Source: JAJFUV01 sp964561215
GTDB taxonomy: Bacteria > Acidobacteriota > Terriglobia > Bryobacterales > Bryobacteraceae
Assembly (NCBI GenBank): GCA_964561215.1
Contig: CAZLOS010000005.1
Span: 53,073-117,072, forward strand
Direction: 5' to 3'
DNA: 64,000 nt
The notes under the pieces are model-generated. The model ran no database searches. It worked only from the letters and a program-made list of their open reading frames with translations, and was not told where the DNA came from. A program made the translations under genes and the position numbers. Positions 50,448 through 60,519 of this stretch are shown piece by piece (positions within the stretch are counted from its first letter, which is position 1; every line of letters begins with the position of its first letter).

Positions 50448-52502
50448 ATGCCCCAGGACATTCGACGAAGAGATATCCTCGCCGCCACGGCCGCGACACC
50501 CGCGCTTTCCCGCGCCGCCGCTGCCAAGAACGGCAACAGCCTGGTGTCGTTCCGCATCGGCACCGCGCTATGGCTGACCGATGAGCGCTTCCAGGATCTG
50601 ATGCACTACTTCGGCAAATTCGCCGGCATGGCGGATGAACTGGCGTTCTTCACCTCGGAGACCCATCCGCCGCTCCCGCTCGAAGTAGTGGAGCAGCGCG
50701 CCGAACGGCTGGCGAAACTGATGCCGCAGGTGCGCAAGCTCGGTATGCGGGCCGGAATCAACGTGCTGGCCACCATGGGCCATCACGCGGAGAACCTGCC
50801 GAACTCGCTGGCGGCGCCGTGGCAGCGCGTGATGGACATCCACGGGCGCATCTCGGCCGGCTCTTTCTGCCCCGCGCAACCTGAGCTTATCGATTACGCG
50901 CGCAAGGTGTACGCGGCCATGGCGAAGGCGTCGCCGGACTTCATCTGGCTCGACGACGACATACGCCTCGCAGGCCACATGCCGGTGACACTCACCTGTT
51001 TCTGCAACCGTTGCCTGGCGAATTTCTCTCGCGAAACCGGCCGGGAGTTCACTCGCGAAACCTTGCCCGCGGTTTTTGATTCGGGGCCGATGGAGGAGCG
51101 CATAAGGTGGCGCGCGCGCTGGCTCGAACATAATCGCGCCATGATCGACAACCTGTTCCGCGAGATCGAGCAGGCGGTGCACGCGCTGAAACCCGGCCTG
51201 CCGTTGGGATTCATGACGGGCGACCGCTTCTGGGAGGGCTACGGCTTCGCGCGCTGGGCGCGTACGCTCTCAGGCCCTGGCCGCGCGCCGGTGATGTGGC
51301 GGCCGGGTGGCGGGTTCTACTCGGACGAGCGGCCCATCGACCTGGTCGGCAAGGCGCATGACGTCGGCCGCCAGGTTGCCGCGCTCCCTCCGGAGGTGAC
51401 CGTCATCCAATCGGAACTGGAGAACTTCCCCTACCAGCGCCTGCGCAAGGCCGCGCACACCACTGTGGTCGAAGCCTCCGCGCACATGGCGGCGGGCACC
51501 ACTGGCACGGCGTTCAACGTTCTGAACATGCGCCCGGATCCGCTCGATGAATACCTGCCGCTCGGCAGGCGCATCAGCGCCACGCGTCCGTTCTATGAAG
51601 TGCTGCGGCGCGAGTTGGGGCGTTCGCGGACCGAAGGCGTGTGGCCGGCGTGGAACAGCGAGTTGATCAAGGCGGTGAATCCGGACGGCAAATGGCTGGA
51701 CGGCGGCAGGTTGCCGCTCGCCGAACCGTACACGCTCGGCGAGATCGGGATTCCCATCTGCTACGATTTTGCGGGCCGCTCAGCCACAGCTCTCTCCCGC
51801 ACGGCGCCGCTCGCCTTCACCCGCGAACAATTGCGCGAAATCTTTTCGGGCGGCGTGTTGATGGACGTGGAAGCGTGGCAGACGATGGAGCGCCTGGGCC
51901 TGTCCGGCTGGACCGGCGTGCGCGCGGTGAGGGGCTATGACGTGGACGTGCACGAGGAACTCAGCAGACATCCGCTGAATGGCCGCTTCGCAGGCTGGTC
52001 GCGCGACTGCCGTCAATCGTTTTGGAAAGAACGCGCGTGGGCGCTGGAGCCCGCAAGCGAAAAGACCGCCGCGCTCGCACTGCTCCGCGATTATGGCGAA
52101 AAGGAATTGGGCACCGGCATGACGGCGTTTGAGAACGAACTCGGCGGGCGCGTTGTGGTGATGGGTTACTACCCGTGGACGCAGGTGCACTCCCTCGCCA
52201 AGTCCTCGCAAATGAAAGCTCTCGTCGAGTGGGCGAGCAACGGCCGCTTGCCGGCGATGGTCGAGTCCTATTCGAAAATCAGCATGTGGTGCCGATCGAC
52301 GCCTAACGGCAAGCGCGCCATCGTGCTCTTGAACACCTCGCTCGATCCGGTCGAGCCGGTTGAACTGCGGATGAAGGCGCCGGGGACGGCTTACGTGCTG
52401 CATTCGATGAGCGGCCCGGCGCGGTCGGTCAAGGCGCTGGCCGGACGGGTGCGTTTGCCGAGGCTCGAATCCTGGAACATTTACCTGTTGGTGGAAGCAT
52501 GA
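50448..52502 (+). CDS. Tat-exported TIM-barrel glycosidase-like protein
   Basis: A protein of about 684 residues with a Tat motif (RRRDILAATAATPALSRAAA). The body is barrel-like: TALWLTDERFQDLMHYFGKF, GMRAGINVLATMGHHAENLP, and FIWLDDDIRLAGHMPVTLTC with a nearby CFCNRCLANFSRETGREFT cysteine cluster typical of GH42-like and related barrels. A C-terminal sandwich ends RLPRLESWNIYLLVEA. The family is not named with confidence; beta-galactosidase/GH42 or a GH29-like relative is likely. ATG 50448 is chosen because the Tat motif follows. Its stop overlaps the next ATG by 4 bp. Confidence 0.75.
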   Translation: MPQDIRRRDILAATAATPALSRAAAAKNGNSLVSFRIGTALWLTDERFQDLMHYFGKFAGMADELAFFTSETHPPLPLEVVEQRAERLAKLMPQVRKLGMRAGINVLATMGHHAENLPNSLAAPWQRVMDIHGRISAGSFCPAQPELIDYARKVYAAMAKASPDFIWLDDDIRLAGHMPVTLTCFCNRCLANFSRETGREFTRETLPAVFDSGPMEERIRWRARWLEHNRAMIDNLFREIEQAVHALKPGLPLGFMTGDRFWEGYGFARWARTLSGPGRAPVMWRPGGGFYSDERPIDLVGKAHDVGRQVAALPPEVTVIQSELENFPYQRLRKAAHTTVVEASAHMAAGTTGTAFNVLNMRPDPLDEYLPLGRRISATRPFYEVLRRELGRSRTEGVWPAWNSELIKAVNPDGKWLDGGRLPLAEPYTLGEIGIPICYDFAGRSATALSRTAPLAFTREQLREIFSGGVLMDVEAWQTMERLGLSGWTGVRAVRGYDVDVHEELSRHPLNGRFAGWSRDCRQSFWKERAWALEPASEKTAALALLRDYGEKELGTGMTAFENELGGRVVVMGYYPWTQVHSLAKSSQMKALVEWASNGRLPAMVESYSKISMWCRSTPNGKRAIVLLNTSLDPVEPVELRMKAPGTAYVLHSMSGPARSVKALAGRVRLPRLESWNIYLLVEA

Positions 52503-55168
52503 AACGTCGCGAATTCTGCAGTCTTCCCATGGCTGCGGCCGCGGCCACGACGCCTGCAGCCGCCTTGGAGTCCGCTTACTCGATCCAGGATGGAACCTGG
52601 AACATCGACTGGCCTGAGCGCCTCTCGCAACACGACGTCGTCTATTTGTCACCGCCGGAAGACCCGGCGCTCGGATTGCCCATCGGTAACGGCGACGTGG
52701 GCGCATTACTGTGGACCACAGATCGCGCGCTGGTGATCGCCATCAACAAGAATGATGTGTGGGACGACGCGAAACCCGGCGCGTTCCACAACTGGGGCGC
52801 CTCCGAAGAGGGCCACCGCACCTCGCAGCGGCACTGCGGGAGACTGGTCGTCGATTTCGGCGCGCCGGTTTTCGACTTGCTGTACCAGAAGAACTTCGAG
52901 GCGCGGCTGGAGATGGCAACAGCCACCGCGACGCTGCATGCGGAAACGCCATTCGCCGATGTGCGCGTGTCGAGCCTGGTCAGCGCCCCGCACAAGGTGC
53001 TGGCCGTGCGCTGCGAATTAAAGAGCGAGGATCAATCGAGCATCCGCGCGACGCTCGAGCGCTGGGGCAGCCGCACTTTTGCGCACTGGTACGCACAGGT
53101 GAATCGGGATCCAGCTGTCGGGCTCGACGGCACCTCGTCGAGCGTCGAGCGCGGGCGCGTTGTGATCCGCCAGAAACTGCGCACCATGGAGTTCGCCGTG
53201 GCCGCCGCGCTCGTGCCGGACTCTCCGGCGCCGGCGCCTGTCCGCGCCGGTTCACACGCAGGTGAGTGGCGGCTCGACGGAGCCGCCGGGTTCACCTTGC
53301 TGGTAGCCGTGGCGACGAGCGAAGAGACCGCCGATCCGGCCGCCGAAGTGCATCGTATTCTCGATGCGGCAGAGCGCGCCGGCTACGCGCAGATTCGCGC
53401 CGACCACGAGGCCGAATGGAAGCACTTCTGGTCGCGATCCATGATCGACCTGCCCGAGAAGTATCTCGAGAACATCTGGCACCTGACGCTCTACTTCGCC
53501 AATTCGAGTTCGCGCGGCAAGTATCCTCCGCATTTCTGTAACGGGCTGTGGGGCTGGAACCGCGACTTCGTGCCGTGGAATTACTATTTCCACTGGAACC
53601 TGCAGGACTACGTCTGGCCGCTCGACGCCGCCAATCACGCCGAACTGGCCGCACCGTACCTGCGTTACCGGCACGCGCAACTCGACAAGGCCGTTGCGGA
53701 CGCGCGCGACCGGCTGAAGAAGCCCGGCGCGTTCTACTCAGACGTCTCGGACCGTCACGGATACAACGACGCGGACCAGGACGGTATGCGCACACCCGGC
53801 GCGCAGATCGCGCTGGATTTCTGGCGGCACTACTGCTACACGCGCGATGAGAAGTTCCTGCGCGAAGCCGCCTGGCCCGTCATCCGCGAGACGACGCGCT
53901 TTCTCGCCTCCGGCCTGGCGCTCGGCGACGACGGCCGATACCACCCGAGTCCCGCGCACGCCTATGAGGGCTCGCCCCGCTTCGACGACGTCATCACCGA
54001 ACTCTCCATGGTCCGCGGGCTGTTCCCCATCTCCATCCAGACCGGCAAGCGCATGGACCACGACGCCGCCGAACTGGAGCGCTGGCGCGAGATGCTGGAG
54101 AAACTCGCGCCGTTCCACCTGGTGGATCTCGAGGACTTCGAATACGAACGCCGCAGCGATGAATTCTTCCATAAGGGCGGTCTTGCGGAAGGCAAGAAGC
54201 TCGCCTCGCGGAAAGTTTTCTCGGTGGGGCGCGACAAGAAGGGCGCCTGGGTGCGCAACCGCTACGCGGTCCACCCGGAGAAGGCTTATTACGGGATCCC
54301 GGACCCTGAACTTTCCGTTGTTTTCCCGTCGGATTACCTGGGGCTCGGCCAGCGGGATACCGAACTGTTCCGCGCCGCCGTCACGCAGGTTCGCCTTCAC
54401 CCGCGCACCGATCCGCGCGACACGCCGGACAAGCCGGCCACGATGGCGGGTTCGGGCGAGTTGTGCATGGGCTGGTGTCCTTACCCGATCGTGTTGGCGC
54501 GGCTGGGTTTGTCCGAAGAACTCGTGGCCGAACTCGCCAACAGCGTTTCCACCTGGCAGCTCTATCCGCAAGGTTTCGGACACTACGGTCCGTATCATGT
54601 ATTCAAGCCCGAATTCGAGCAGCGCTGGAGGTTGAACCCCAAGGTGCGCGACTCGGCGAGCACGGCCAAACCCAGGGAGACTTTCCCCTTCCCCACGTGG
54701 CCGTTCCGGCACTTCGACAACGAGGCCATGCCCATCGTCTCGGCGGCCATAAACGAAATGTTGCTGCAGAGCCACGACGGTGTGATCCGCATCGCGCCCG
54801 CGGTGCCTGCGAACTGGACGGTGCGCTTCACTCTGGCCGCGCGCGGCGGGTTCCTGGTAAGCGCCGAACGGGTGGATGGCCGCATCGCCTGGGTCGCCAT
54901 CGATAGCCGCCATGGGGGGCTGTGCAGAGTGGAACATCCGTGGCCGCAGGATTCGCTGGTGTGTCTGGATACGCGTGGCCACAGGGTCGAAGCGAAGACG
55001 CTGCCGGGGAACGCCACTGAGTTCCCGACGCGCGCCGGCGAACGATATCTGCTGGTCCGCGACGAGAAGGAGTTTTCCGCCTGGCGTACGGCGCGCCTTT
55101 CGCCCAAGCGCCAAACCGGTCCCCGCAAACTGAAGCGGGCTATCCTGGGCCGCGACCGGCTTTACTGA
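52499..55168 (+). CDS. GH95-like glycoside hydrolase, Tat-exported
   Basis: An 889-residue enzyme with an N-terminal Tat-like signal (KRREFCSLPMAAAAATTPAA). GH95-type features are the N-terminal sandwich GLPIGNGDVGALLWTTDRAL, the alpha/alpha barrel with FCNGLWGWNRDFVPWNYYFH near residue 354, and HYCYTRDEKFLREAAWPVIR. The C-terminal part has FRHFDNEAMPIVSAAINEML and IRIAPAVPANWTVRFTLAAR. GH95 members remove alpha-L-fucose or alpha-L-galactose. Exact specificity is open. It is coupled to the previous gene by a 4-bp overlap. Confidence 0.82.
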   Translation: MKRREFCSLPMAAAAATTPAAALESAYSIQDGTWNIDWPERLSQHDVVYLSPPEDPALGLPIGNGDVGALLWTTDRALVIAINKNDVWDDAKPGAFHNWGASEEGHRTSQRHCGRLVVDFGAPVFDLLYQKNFEARLEMATATATLHAETPFADVRVSSLVSAPHKVLAVRCELKSEDQSSIRATLERWGSRTFAHWYAQVNRDPAVGLDGTSSSVERGRVVIRQKLRTMEFAVAAALVPDSPAPAPVRAGSHAGEWRLDGAAGFTLLVAVATSEETADPAAEVHRILDAAERAGYAQIRADHEAEWKHFWSRSMIDLPEKYLENIWHLTLYFANSSSRGKYPPHFCNGLWGWNRDFVPWNYYFHWNLQDYVWPLDAANHAELAAPYLRYRHAQLDKAVADARDRLKKPGAFYSDVSDRHGYNDADQDGMRTPGAQIALDFWRHYCYTRDEKFLREAAWPVIRETTRFLASGLALGDDGRYHPSPAHAYEGSPRFDDVITELSMVRGLFPISIQTGKRMDHDAAELERWREMLEKLAPFHLVDLEDFEYERRSDEFFHKGGLAEGKKLASRKVFSVGRDKKGAWVRNRYAVHPEKAYYGIPDPELSVVFPSDYLGLGQRDTELFRAAVTQVRLHPRTDPRDTPDKPATMAGSGELCMGWCPYPIVLARLGLSEELVAELANSVSTWQLYPQGFGHYGPYHVFKPEFEQRWRLNPKVRDSASTAKPRETFPFPTWPFRHFDNEAMPIVSAAINEMLLQSHDGVIRIAPAVPANWTVRFTLAARGGFLVSAERVDGRIAWVAIDSRHGGLCRVEHPWPQDSLVCLDTRGHRVEAKTLPGNATEFPTRAGERYLLVRDEKEFSAWRTARLSPKRQTGPRKLKRAILGRDRLY

Positions 55169-55177
55169 GGAGTCGTT

Positions 55178-57352
55178 ATGTTCTTCCCCCTGTTACTGGC
55201 GCTGCTCGCGGCGCCGCCGGCTGATTTGCCGCCTCTCGTTGCGCGCCAACCGTGGAAGCCGGATGCTACGCTCGCCCGCCACGCTTTCGACTGGGAGCGC
55301 GTGCTGGAAAATCGCGACATCCGTTTGCTCGCCGACAACCAGCTCACTCTGCGCTTCGACGCAAAGCCCGGGATCGCACGCGTGCAGTATTATCCGCGCC
55401 GGCGGCCGGTGCAGATTACCGGAAAGCTCGACTACGCGGTGCTGGAGCGTGAGACGCAATATCGCGCCGAGGGAATGAGGATTCAGGTTATCGACGCGTC
55501 CGGCAATCCGGTGCAGTTGAAGGAGTCCGCTTATCGCTGGCTGCCGTACAAGATCGAGCGAACCTGGGCCGGAGCCGATTGCGAGATTCGCGAAGAAGTA
55601 ACGCTCGCCGGCAACATCGCCGGTGTCCGCCTCACCAAGCTGCGCGGGCCGAAGCTTGAAGTTGAGGTGACGGATGCCGCGGCGCCGCCCGACCTGGTGC
55701 GGATGCGCGAACCGGCCCAGACCCGCCTCGCGCTGCACGATTCGTTGACGCTGTTCCTCTCCGTGGGCTATGAGCCGGGGAAGGTCTCCGCCGGACTGGC
55801 CTCGTGCAAAGCGAATCCAAACGCTCTCTTTGAACGGGCGCGGGCGATGCGGGACTACTATTTCACCGCCATGGTGCCGCGCCTGGAGGCGGCCGACCAG
55901 CGGCTGGTGCGCTTGTACTACTACCAGTTCTATGTGGTGCGCTCCAGCCTGTACGACATCCCCTACGAACCGTACGTTTATCCGTACACCTGCCCTTGGA
56001 AGACCGGCGCCATCTGGCAGTGGAGTTGGAACACGCCGATGAACGCGGTGGCCGAACGCTGGCTCAACGATTCGTCCATTTCGAAAGCTGGCATCCTGCT
56101 CATCGCCGCCAACCATGGAGCACTCTACTTCGGCACTCACTTGCGCCCCCTCAAGCTGGGCTACAAGAACCGCGAAATCCTGGACTGGTACCCGGAAATG
56201 GACCGGCTGCAGAAGGGTCTGAGCGAGCAGGACAAAAACATGGAGTGGTTATCCGTGCTTCCCTACACCGTGCCGAATTCTTTCCTGGGCATCTGGGAGG
56301 TGTATCTGATGACGGGCGACCGCGATTTCCTGCTCGCCAACATGCCCTACATGGCGGGCTACGAGGAATCCGCCCGGAAACGCGCCAAGCCGGGCACACT
56401 GCTCACTCCGTTCCAGATCATGGTGGACGAATACGATTACTCGCTGCGCTGGAAGCCCGTGCAGGCGGGTTTCACCAAGGCCGGCCGTCAGCGCGGCTTC
56501 GATGTGCCGGTCCTGATGGTGGACTTCAACGTCTACCTGGTTGAGCTGAGGCGCATTCTGGCGAAGGCGTACCGCGAGCTGGGCGAGGACGGCAAAGCGC
56601 GCGCCATGGATCGCTATGCCGGCCAAAGCGCGGCGGACGTGAATCGCTACTTGTGGGACGAGCCGCGCGCCTTCTACACCGACGCCCGGGCCGACAACGG
56701 CGCACTGACGGGAGTCCGCGCCATCAGCGGGTTCACGCCGCTTTACGCCGGCATCGCGCCCGAAGCACGGAAGCGCGCGCTGTTAGCCACCCTGAGCGAT
56801 CCGCAAGGCTTTGGCTCACCCTACCCGATCCCGTCCATCGAGTTGCGCCATCCCGACCTCGATCCGAACGTGACGACCTACGGCGGCGACTCTCTGCTCA
56901 CCAGCGGCGTGTGGATGATCGTGAATGCGCTCGTGCGCAACGGGGAAGCCGCGCGGGCGAAGGATTACATCCATAGGACTGTGGACATGGTGATGCACGA
57001 CGGCGTGAGTTCGGCTTACAGCTACAATCCCATCACGGCGCATCCGAACCAGGCGCGCCACACCATGGCCACCCAGTCTGCCATCCTGATTGATCTGGTG
57101 GGCCGCTACGTGGCAGGCATCACGCCGAGAACCGACAATCTGTTCGAGTTCAACCCCGTGGCGCTCGATCCCGCGCGCGGACCTATGAAATTCGGCCCGT
57201 TCCGGTACAAGCAGAAGCATTGGATCACCACGGAGTGGACCGGCAAAGAGTACGTCGTGACAGTGGACGGCGTCTCGCTGCGGATGGCGCAGCCGCGCCA
57301 CGTGATCGCGAAGATGGAAAATGGCAGGTTGAAGGTTACGGGAGGAAATTGA
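55178..57352 (+). CDS. Secreted six-hairpin glycosidase (GH63/MGH1-like)
   Basis: A 724-residue protein with a signal peptide (FFPLLLALLAAPPADLPPLV), an N-terminal beta domain and an alpha/alpha barrel: YVYPYTCPWKTGAIWQWSWN, NFLGI-type stretches (YTVPNSFLGIWEVYLMTGDR), LWDEPRAFYTDARADNGALT, NVTTYGGDSLLTSGVWMIVN and AYSYNPITAHPNQARHTMAT. The layout fits the MGH1-like/GH63/GH37 group, which acts on glucosides or disaccharides, but the substrate is not readable. It starts 9 nt after the previous stop with GAGG before it, and overlaps the next start by 1 base (TGATG). Confidence 0.75.
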   Translation: MFFPLLLALLAAPPADLPPLVARQPWKPDATLARHAFDWERVLENRDIRLLADNQLTLRFDAKPGIARVQYYPRRRPVQITGKLDYAVLERETQYRAEGMRIQVIDASGNPVQLKESAYRWLPYKIERTWAGADCEIREEVTLAGNIAGVRLTKLRGPKLEVEVTDAAAPPDLVRMREPAQTRLALHDSLTLFLSVGYEPGKVSAGLASCKANPNALFERARAMRDYYFTAMVPRLEAADQRLVRLYYYQFYVVRSSLYDIPYEPYVYPYTCPWKTGAIWQWSWNTPMNAVAERWLNDSSISKAGILLIAANHGALYFGTHLRPLKLGYKNREILDWYPEMDRLQKGLSEQDKNMEWLSVLPYTVPNSFLGIWEVYLMTGDRDFLLANMPYMAGYEESARKRAKPGTLLTPFQIMVDEYDYSLRWKPVQAGFTKAGRQRGFDVPVLMVDFNVYLVELRRILAKAYRELGEDGKARAMDRYAGQSAADVNRYLWDEPRAFYTDARADNGALTGVRAISGFTPLYAGIAPEARKRALLATLSDPQGFGSPYPIPSIELRHPDLDPNVTTYGGDSLLTSGVWMIVNALVRNGEAARAKDYIHRTVDMVMHDGVSSAYSYNPITAHPNQARHTMATQSAILIDLVGRYVAGITPRTDNLFEFNPVALDPARGPMKFGPFRYKQKHWITTEWTGKEYVVTVDGVSLRMAQPRHVIAKMENGRLKVTGGN

Positions 57353-58926
57353 TGAATCGTCGGGAATTCGTATCCGGTACGGCAGCCGTGGCCGCGGCAC
57401 CGCCTGTGAAAACGGCCGCTCGTACAAAAGGTGGCATCGCGCTCAACGAGGACAACAGCCACTACTTCTTCACCCGGGCGGGCCAGAAGCTTGATGCGGC
57501 CAAGGTGGACAGTTGGGTGGACCAGTACGCCGGGACGCAGGTCCGCGAGTTGATCATCTCGGTCAACTCGATGCGCACCAGCTACGCCAGCAAGGTGTGG
57601 GACCCGATCTGGCGCGGCTACGACCCCAACGGTCCCGACGATCAACCGCTGCTCGCCAGCCTGCCGCCGGAAGGACGCAAGGGGGCCCGCGGGTGGATCC
57701 ACACGGCGTGGCAGCTCGCCCACGACGGCATCGACATTTACGCCCGATGGATCGCCCGCGCGCGCAAGCTTGGCCTGTCGCCATGGTTGTCGACGCGCAT
57801 GAACGATTTGCACAACGTGGACGATGAGCGCGCTTACATCCACAGCGAATTCTGGCGGGAGAACCCGCAGTTCCGCCGCATCCCGTATCGCGGGGAGAGA
57901 TGGATCGACAAGGCGCTGGACTTCGGCAGGCCCGAGGTGCGCGCGCATCATATGCTGCTCATCCGCGAACTTGCCGAGCGCTACGACTTCGACGGCCTCG
58001 AACTGGACTGGATGCGCTTCGGCTTCCACTTCCGGCCGGGCTATGAAGCGGAAGGCTCGGAAGCCATCACCGCATTCACGCGCGATGTGCGCGCGCTGCT
58101 CAAGCAGTGGGAGAAGAAGCGCGGGCACAGGATTCTGTTAGGCGCGCGCGTGCCCTCGCGCCCGCATACCGCCGTGGGACTGGGCATGGACGGCGTGCGA
58201 TGGGCGAAGGAAGGCCTCATCGACATGCTGGTGCCCTGCCCCTTCTGGGCCACCATCGAGTTCGATATCCCGATCGAGGAGTGGAAGCGCGAGTTGGGCG
58301 GCACGAACGTAATTCTCGCTCCGGGCCTGGAAGTGCTCGTGCGGCCCTACCCCAATTATCGAAAACCGGTCTTGAACTGCATCGAAACCGTGCGCGGGGC
58401 GGCGTCGGCCATGCTGGATCGGGGCGCGGACCGCGTGTACCTGTTCAACTACATGGATTCGGAGACCGCCCAGAGCGACGTGGAGAACTACTCGCGCTTG
58501 CTCCGCGAGGCGGGCCAGTTAGCCACCATGACCGGCAAGCCGCGCCGGCACGTTCTGACTTACTCCGACACCTGGGCGCCCGGCGAGCCAATCGGACGCA
58601 ACGGGCTGCCGGCGGAAGCCGCTCCGGGACGCTGGCATGAATTCCGCCTGGCCTTGGGGCCCAAGCCGTCGGCGGGTCCGGCATCCGTAGTTCTGGGCGT
58701 CGAGAATGCCACGCCCGATGAGTTGCGCCGCTGGGCGCTGCGCATCAACGGCCAATTGACCGAGTTCGCAGGCGAGACCAAGCCCGCGTTGGCGGTTCCC
58801 AAGGATTGCCCGATGTACGCCTGGCGCGTGAGCGAAGGCGCGATCCATCGAGGCTATAACGTAGTTGAGATTCGCACGGAGTCGAAGGGCGCGATTCACT
58901 GGGTGGAAATCAGCATCGGGGCGTGA
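57352..58926 (+). CDS. Tat-exported TIM-barrel (GH10/GHL-like) protein
   Basis: The 524-residue product starts with a Tat signal (NRREFVSGTAAVAAAP). The body has ELIISVNSMRTSYASKVWDP, GIDIYARWIARARKLGLSPW, FDGLELDWMRFGFHFRPGYE (an Asp/Glu-rich strand end typical of the catalytic face), GHRILLGARVPSRPHTAVGL and DRVYLFNYMDSETAQSDVEN. A C-terminal beta module ends NVVEIRTESKGAIHWVEISI. It resembles glycosyl-hydrolase-like lipoprotein families of planctomycetes and acidobacteria. GGGAGG precedes the ATG. It sits in the same gene string before rhaM. Confidence 0.75.
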   Translation: MNRREFVSGTAAVAAAPPVKTAARTKGGIALNEDNSHYFFTRAGQKLDAAKVDSWVDQYAGTQVRELIISVNSMRTSYASKVWDPIWRGYDPNGPDDQPLLASLPPEGRKGARGWIHTAWQLAHDGIDIYARWIARARKLGLSPWLSTRMNDLHNVDDERAYIHSEFWRENPQFRRIPYRGERWIDKALDFGRPEVRAHHMLLIRELAERYDFDGLELDWMRFGFHFRPGYEAEGSEAITAFTRDVRALLKQWEKKRGHRILLGARVPSRPHTAVGLGMDGVRWAKEGLIDMLVPCPFWATIEFDIPIEEWKRELGGTNVILAPGLEVLVRPYPNYRKPVLNCIETVRGAASAMLDRGADRVYLFNYMDSETAQSDVENYSRLLREAGQLATMTGKPRRHVLTYSDTWAPGEPIGRNGLPAEAAPGRWHEFRLALGPKPSAGPASVVLGVENATPDELRRWALRINGQLTEFAGETKPALAVPKDCPMYAWRVSEGAIHRGYNVVEIRTESKGAIHWVEISIGA

Positions 58927-59008
58927 AGTTCCCGTTCCTGTTCCTTCGATGCTACGATGACGTTTCCGCTCCTCGTCGGCGGCGCTTAACTTAACAGCGG
59001 GAGGCCAC

Positions 59009-59332
59009 ATGACACGCTATGGATCGCTGATCGGCATCAAGCCGGACAACCTCGAAGAGTACAAGAAACACCACGCCCATGCCTGGCCCGAGGTCCTCGA
59101 TATGATCGGGAAGTGCAACATCCGCAACTACTCCATCTATTACAAGGACGGGCTCCTGTTCAGCTACTTCGAGTACCACGGGACGGACTATGCCGCCGAC
59201 ATGGCGAAGATGGCTGCCGACCCCAAAACGCAGGAGTGGTGGGCCATCATGAAGCCGCTGCAGGCGCCGCTCGAAACGCGCGCGCCGGGAGAGTGGTGGG
59301 CGGACATGGAAGAAGTCTTCCACTGCGACTGA
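59009..59332 (+). CDS. rhaM: L-rhamnose mutarotase
   Basis: A 107-residue dimeric enzyme interconverting the anomers of L-rhamnose. TRYGSLIGIKPDNLEEYKKH is the family start, HAHAWPEVLDMIGKCNIRNY holds the catalytic His, and FSYFEYHGTDYAADMAKMAA and TQEWWAIMKPLQAPLETRAP complete the RhaM/RhaU profile. Length is normal. Its position among GH78, UroD-like and SDR genes supports rhamnose as the sugar used. Preceded 17 nt upstream by a GGGAGG site, 13 nt from the next gene. Confidence 0.9.
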   Translation: MTRYGSLIGIKPDNLEEYKKHHAHAWPEVLDMIGKCNIRNYSIYYKDGLLFSYFEYHGTDYAADMAKMAADPKTQEWWAIMKPLQAPLETRAPGEWWADMEEVFHCD

Positions 59333-59345
59333 GGTAAGCCGCGTC

Positions 59346-60515
59346 ATGGAAAGATCCGCAAACTGCCTGGCGAAACTCGACCGGATGAACAAGGCCCTGC
59401 GCCACCAGGAGCCGGACCGCGTCCCCATCAGCGATTTCTTTTGGGGAAGTTTCCTGAAGCGCTGGCGCGAGGAGTTGGGCCTGGCGCCGGAGACCGACAT
59501 TTACAAGTACTACGATCTCGACTGGCTGGTCACCACGCCCAACATGGACCCGCACATCAAGCCCTTCGAGGTTCTCAAGGAAGCGCCGGAAGAAATCGTG
59601 GTTCGCACCGGCTTCGAGGCAGTGCTTCAAAAGAAATACGACTTGCCGATGCCGGCGTTCCTGCGATTCGAAACCGACACCATCGAGAAGATGGAGGCCT
59701 TCCAGTTCGACGACCCGTGGGACGAGCGCCGTTTCTTCGCGAGCGGGGACAACCAGATCGCGGGCGTGGGCGACGGCTTCGCGCGCAACTCGCCGGCGTG
59801 GGTCGAGACCGTCAAAAGCCGACACGCCGAAATCCCCGTCTACGGTAGCGTGTGCGAAGGCCACGAGATGTTGTGGCGCATTATCGGCACCGAAAACGTG
59901 ATGCTGTGGATCGGCGAGTATCCGGACCGGATCCAGCGTTTCGTCGAGCGCATCAACGAGTTCGCTCTGGAACTGGCAAAAGCGCAGATTCGTGCCGCGT
60001 CCGGAATGCTCGACGGCATGGTGATCTGGGGCGACGTGGCTTACAAGCGGGGCATGTTCTTCTCGCCCGCCTATTGGAGGCGTGTATTCAAACCCGGCGT
60101 GAAGGCCATCGTCGCGCTGTGCCACGCCAACCATCTCCCGGTGATCTACCACGGCTGCGGCAATGTGAGCCGAATACTGGACGACTTCGCCGAAATGGGC
60201 GTGGACGCGTACAATCCGCTCGAGGCCAAGGCCGGCCTCGATGTCGTGGATCTCCGCCGGCGCCTGGGCCACCGGCTCGGTTTCTGCGGGAATATGGACG
60301 TGATGGTCTGGTCGGACGCGAGCAAGGAGGAACTCAAGCGCGTGGTGCTGACCAAGCTCAACGCGGCCAAAGGCGGCGGTTACATCTTCCAATCGGATCA
60401 CTCGGTACCCGGTAGCGTTCCAGCCGAAAACTACGAATACGTGGTGAAGCTGGTGCGAGAATACGGCAAGTATCCGCTGCAGCTTGGCGAGTACGATCTA
60501 TCTGATATCAACTGA
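59346..60515 (+). CDS. URO-D-fold protein, methyltransferase-like (MtaA/CmuA group)
   Basis: A 389-residue protein of the uroporphyrinogen decarboxylase superfamily. RMNKALRHQEPDRVPISDFF is the common start and MVIWGDVAYKRGMFFSPAYW a mid-barrel motif. PVIYHGCGNVSRILDDFAEM gives His269 and Cys271 in the HxCG pattern that binds zinc in corrinoid-dependent methyltransferases. RLGFCGNMDVMVWSDASKEE completes the barrel. True HemE proteins do not use HxCG, so methyl transfer is more likely than heme synthesis. In this context it may act on methylated sugars or methyl donors; that is inference. It is followed 4 nt later by the SDR gene. Confidence 0.8.
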   Translation: MERSANCLAKLDRMNKALRHQEPDRVPISDFFWGSFLKRWREELGLAPETDIYKYYDLDWLVTTPNMDPHIKPFEVLKEAPEEIVVRTGFEAVLQKKYDLPMPAFLRFETDTIEKMEAFQFDDPWDERRFFASGDNQIAGVGDGFARNSPAWVETVKSRHAEIPVYGSVCEGHEMLWRIIGTENVMLWIGEYPDRIQRFVERINEFALELAKAQIRAASGMLDGMVIWGDVAYKRGMFFSPAYWRRVFKPGVKAIVALCHANHLPVIYHGCGNVSRILDDFAEMGVDAYNPLEAKAGLDVVDLRRRLGHRLGFCGNMDVMVWSDASKEELKRVVLTKLNAAKGGGYIFQSDHSVPGSVPAENYEYVVKLVREYGKYPLQLGEYDLSDIN

Positions 60516-60519
60516 CATC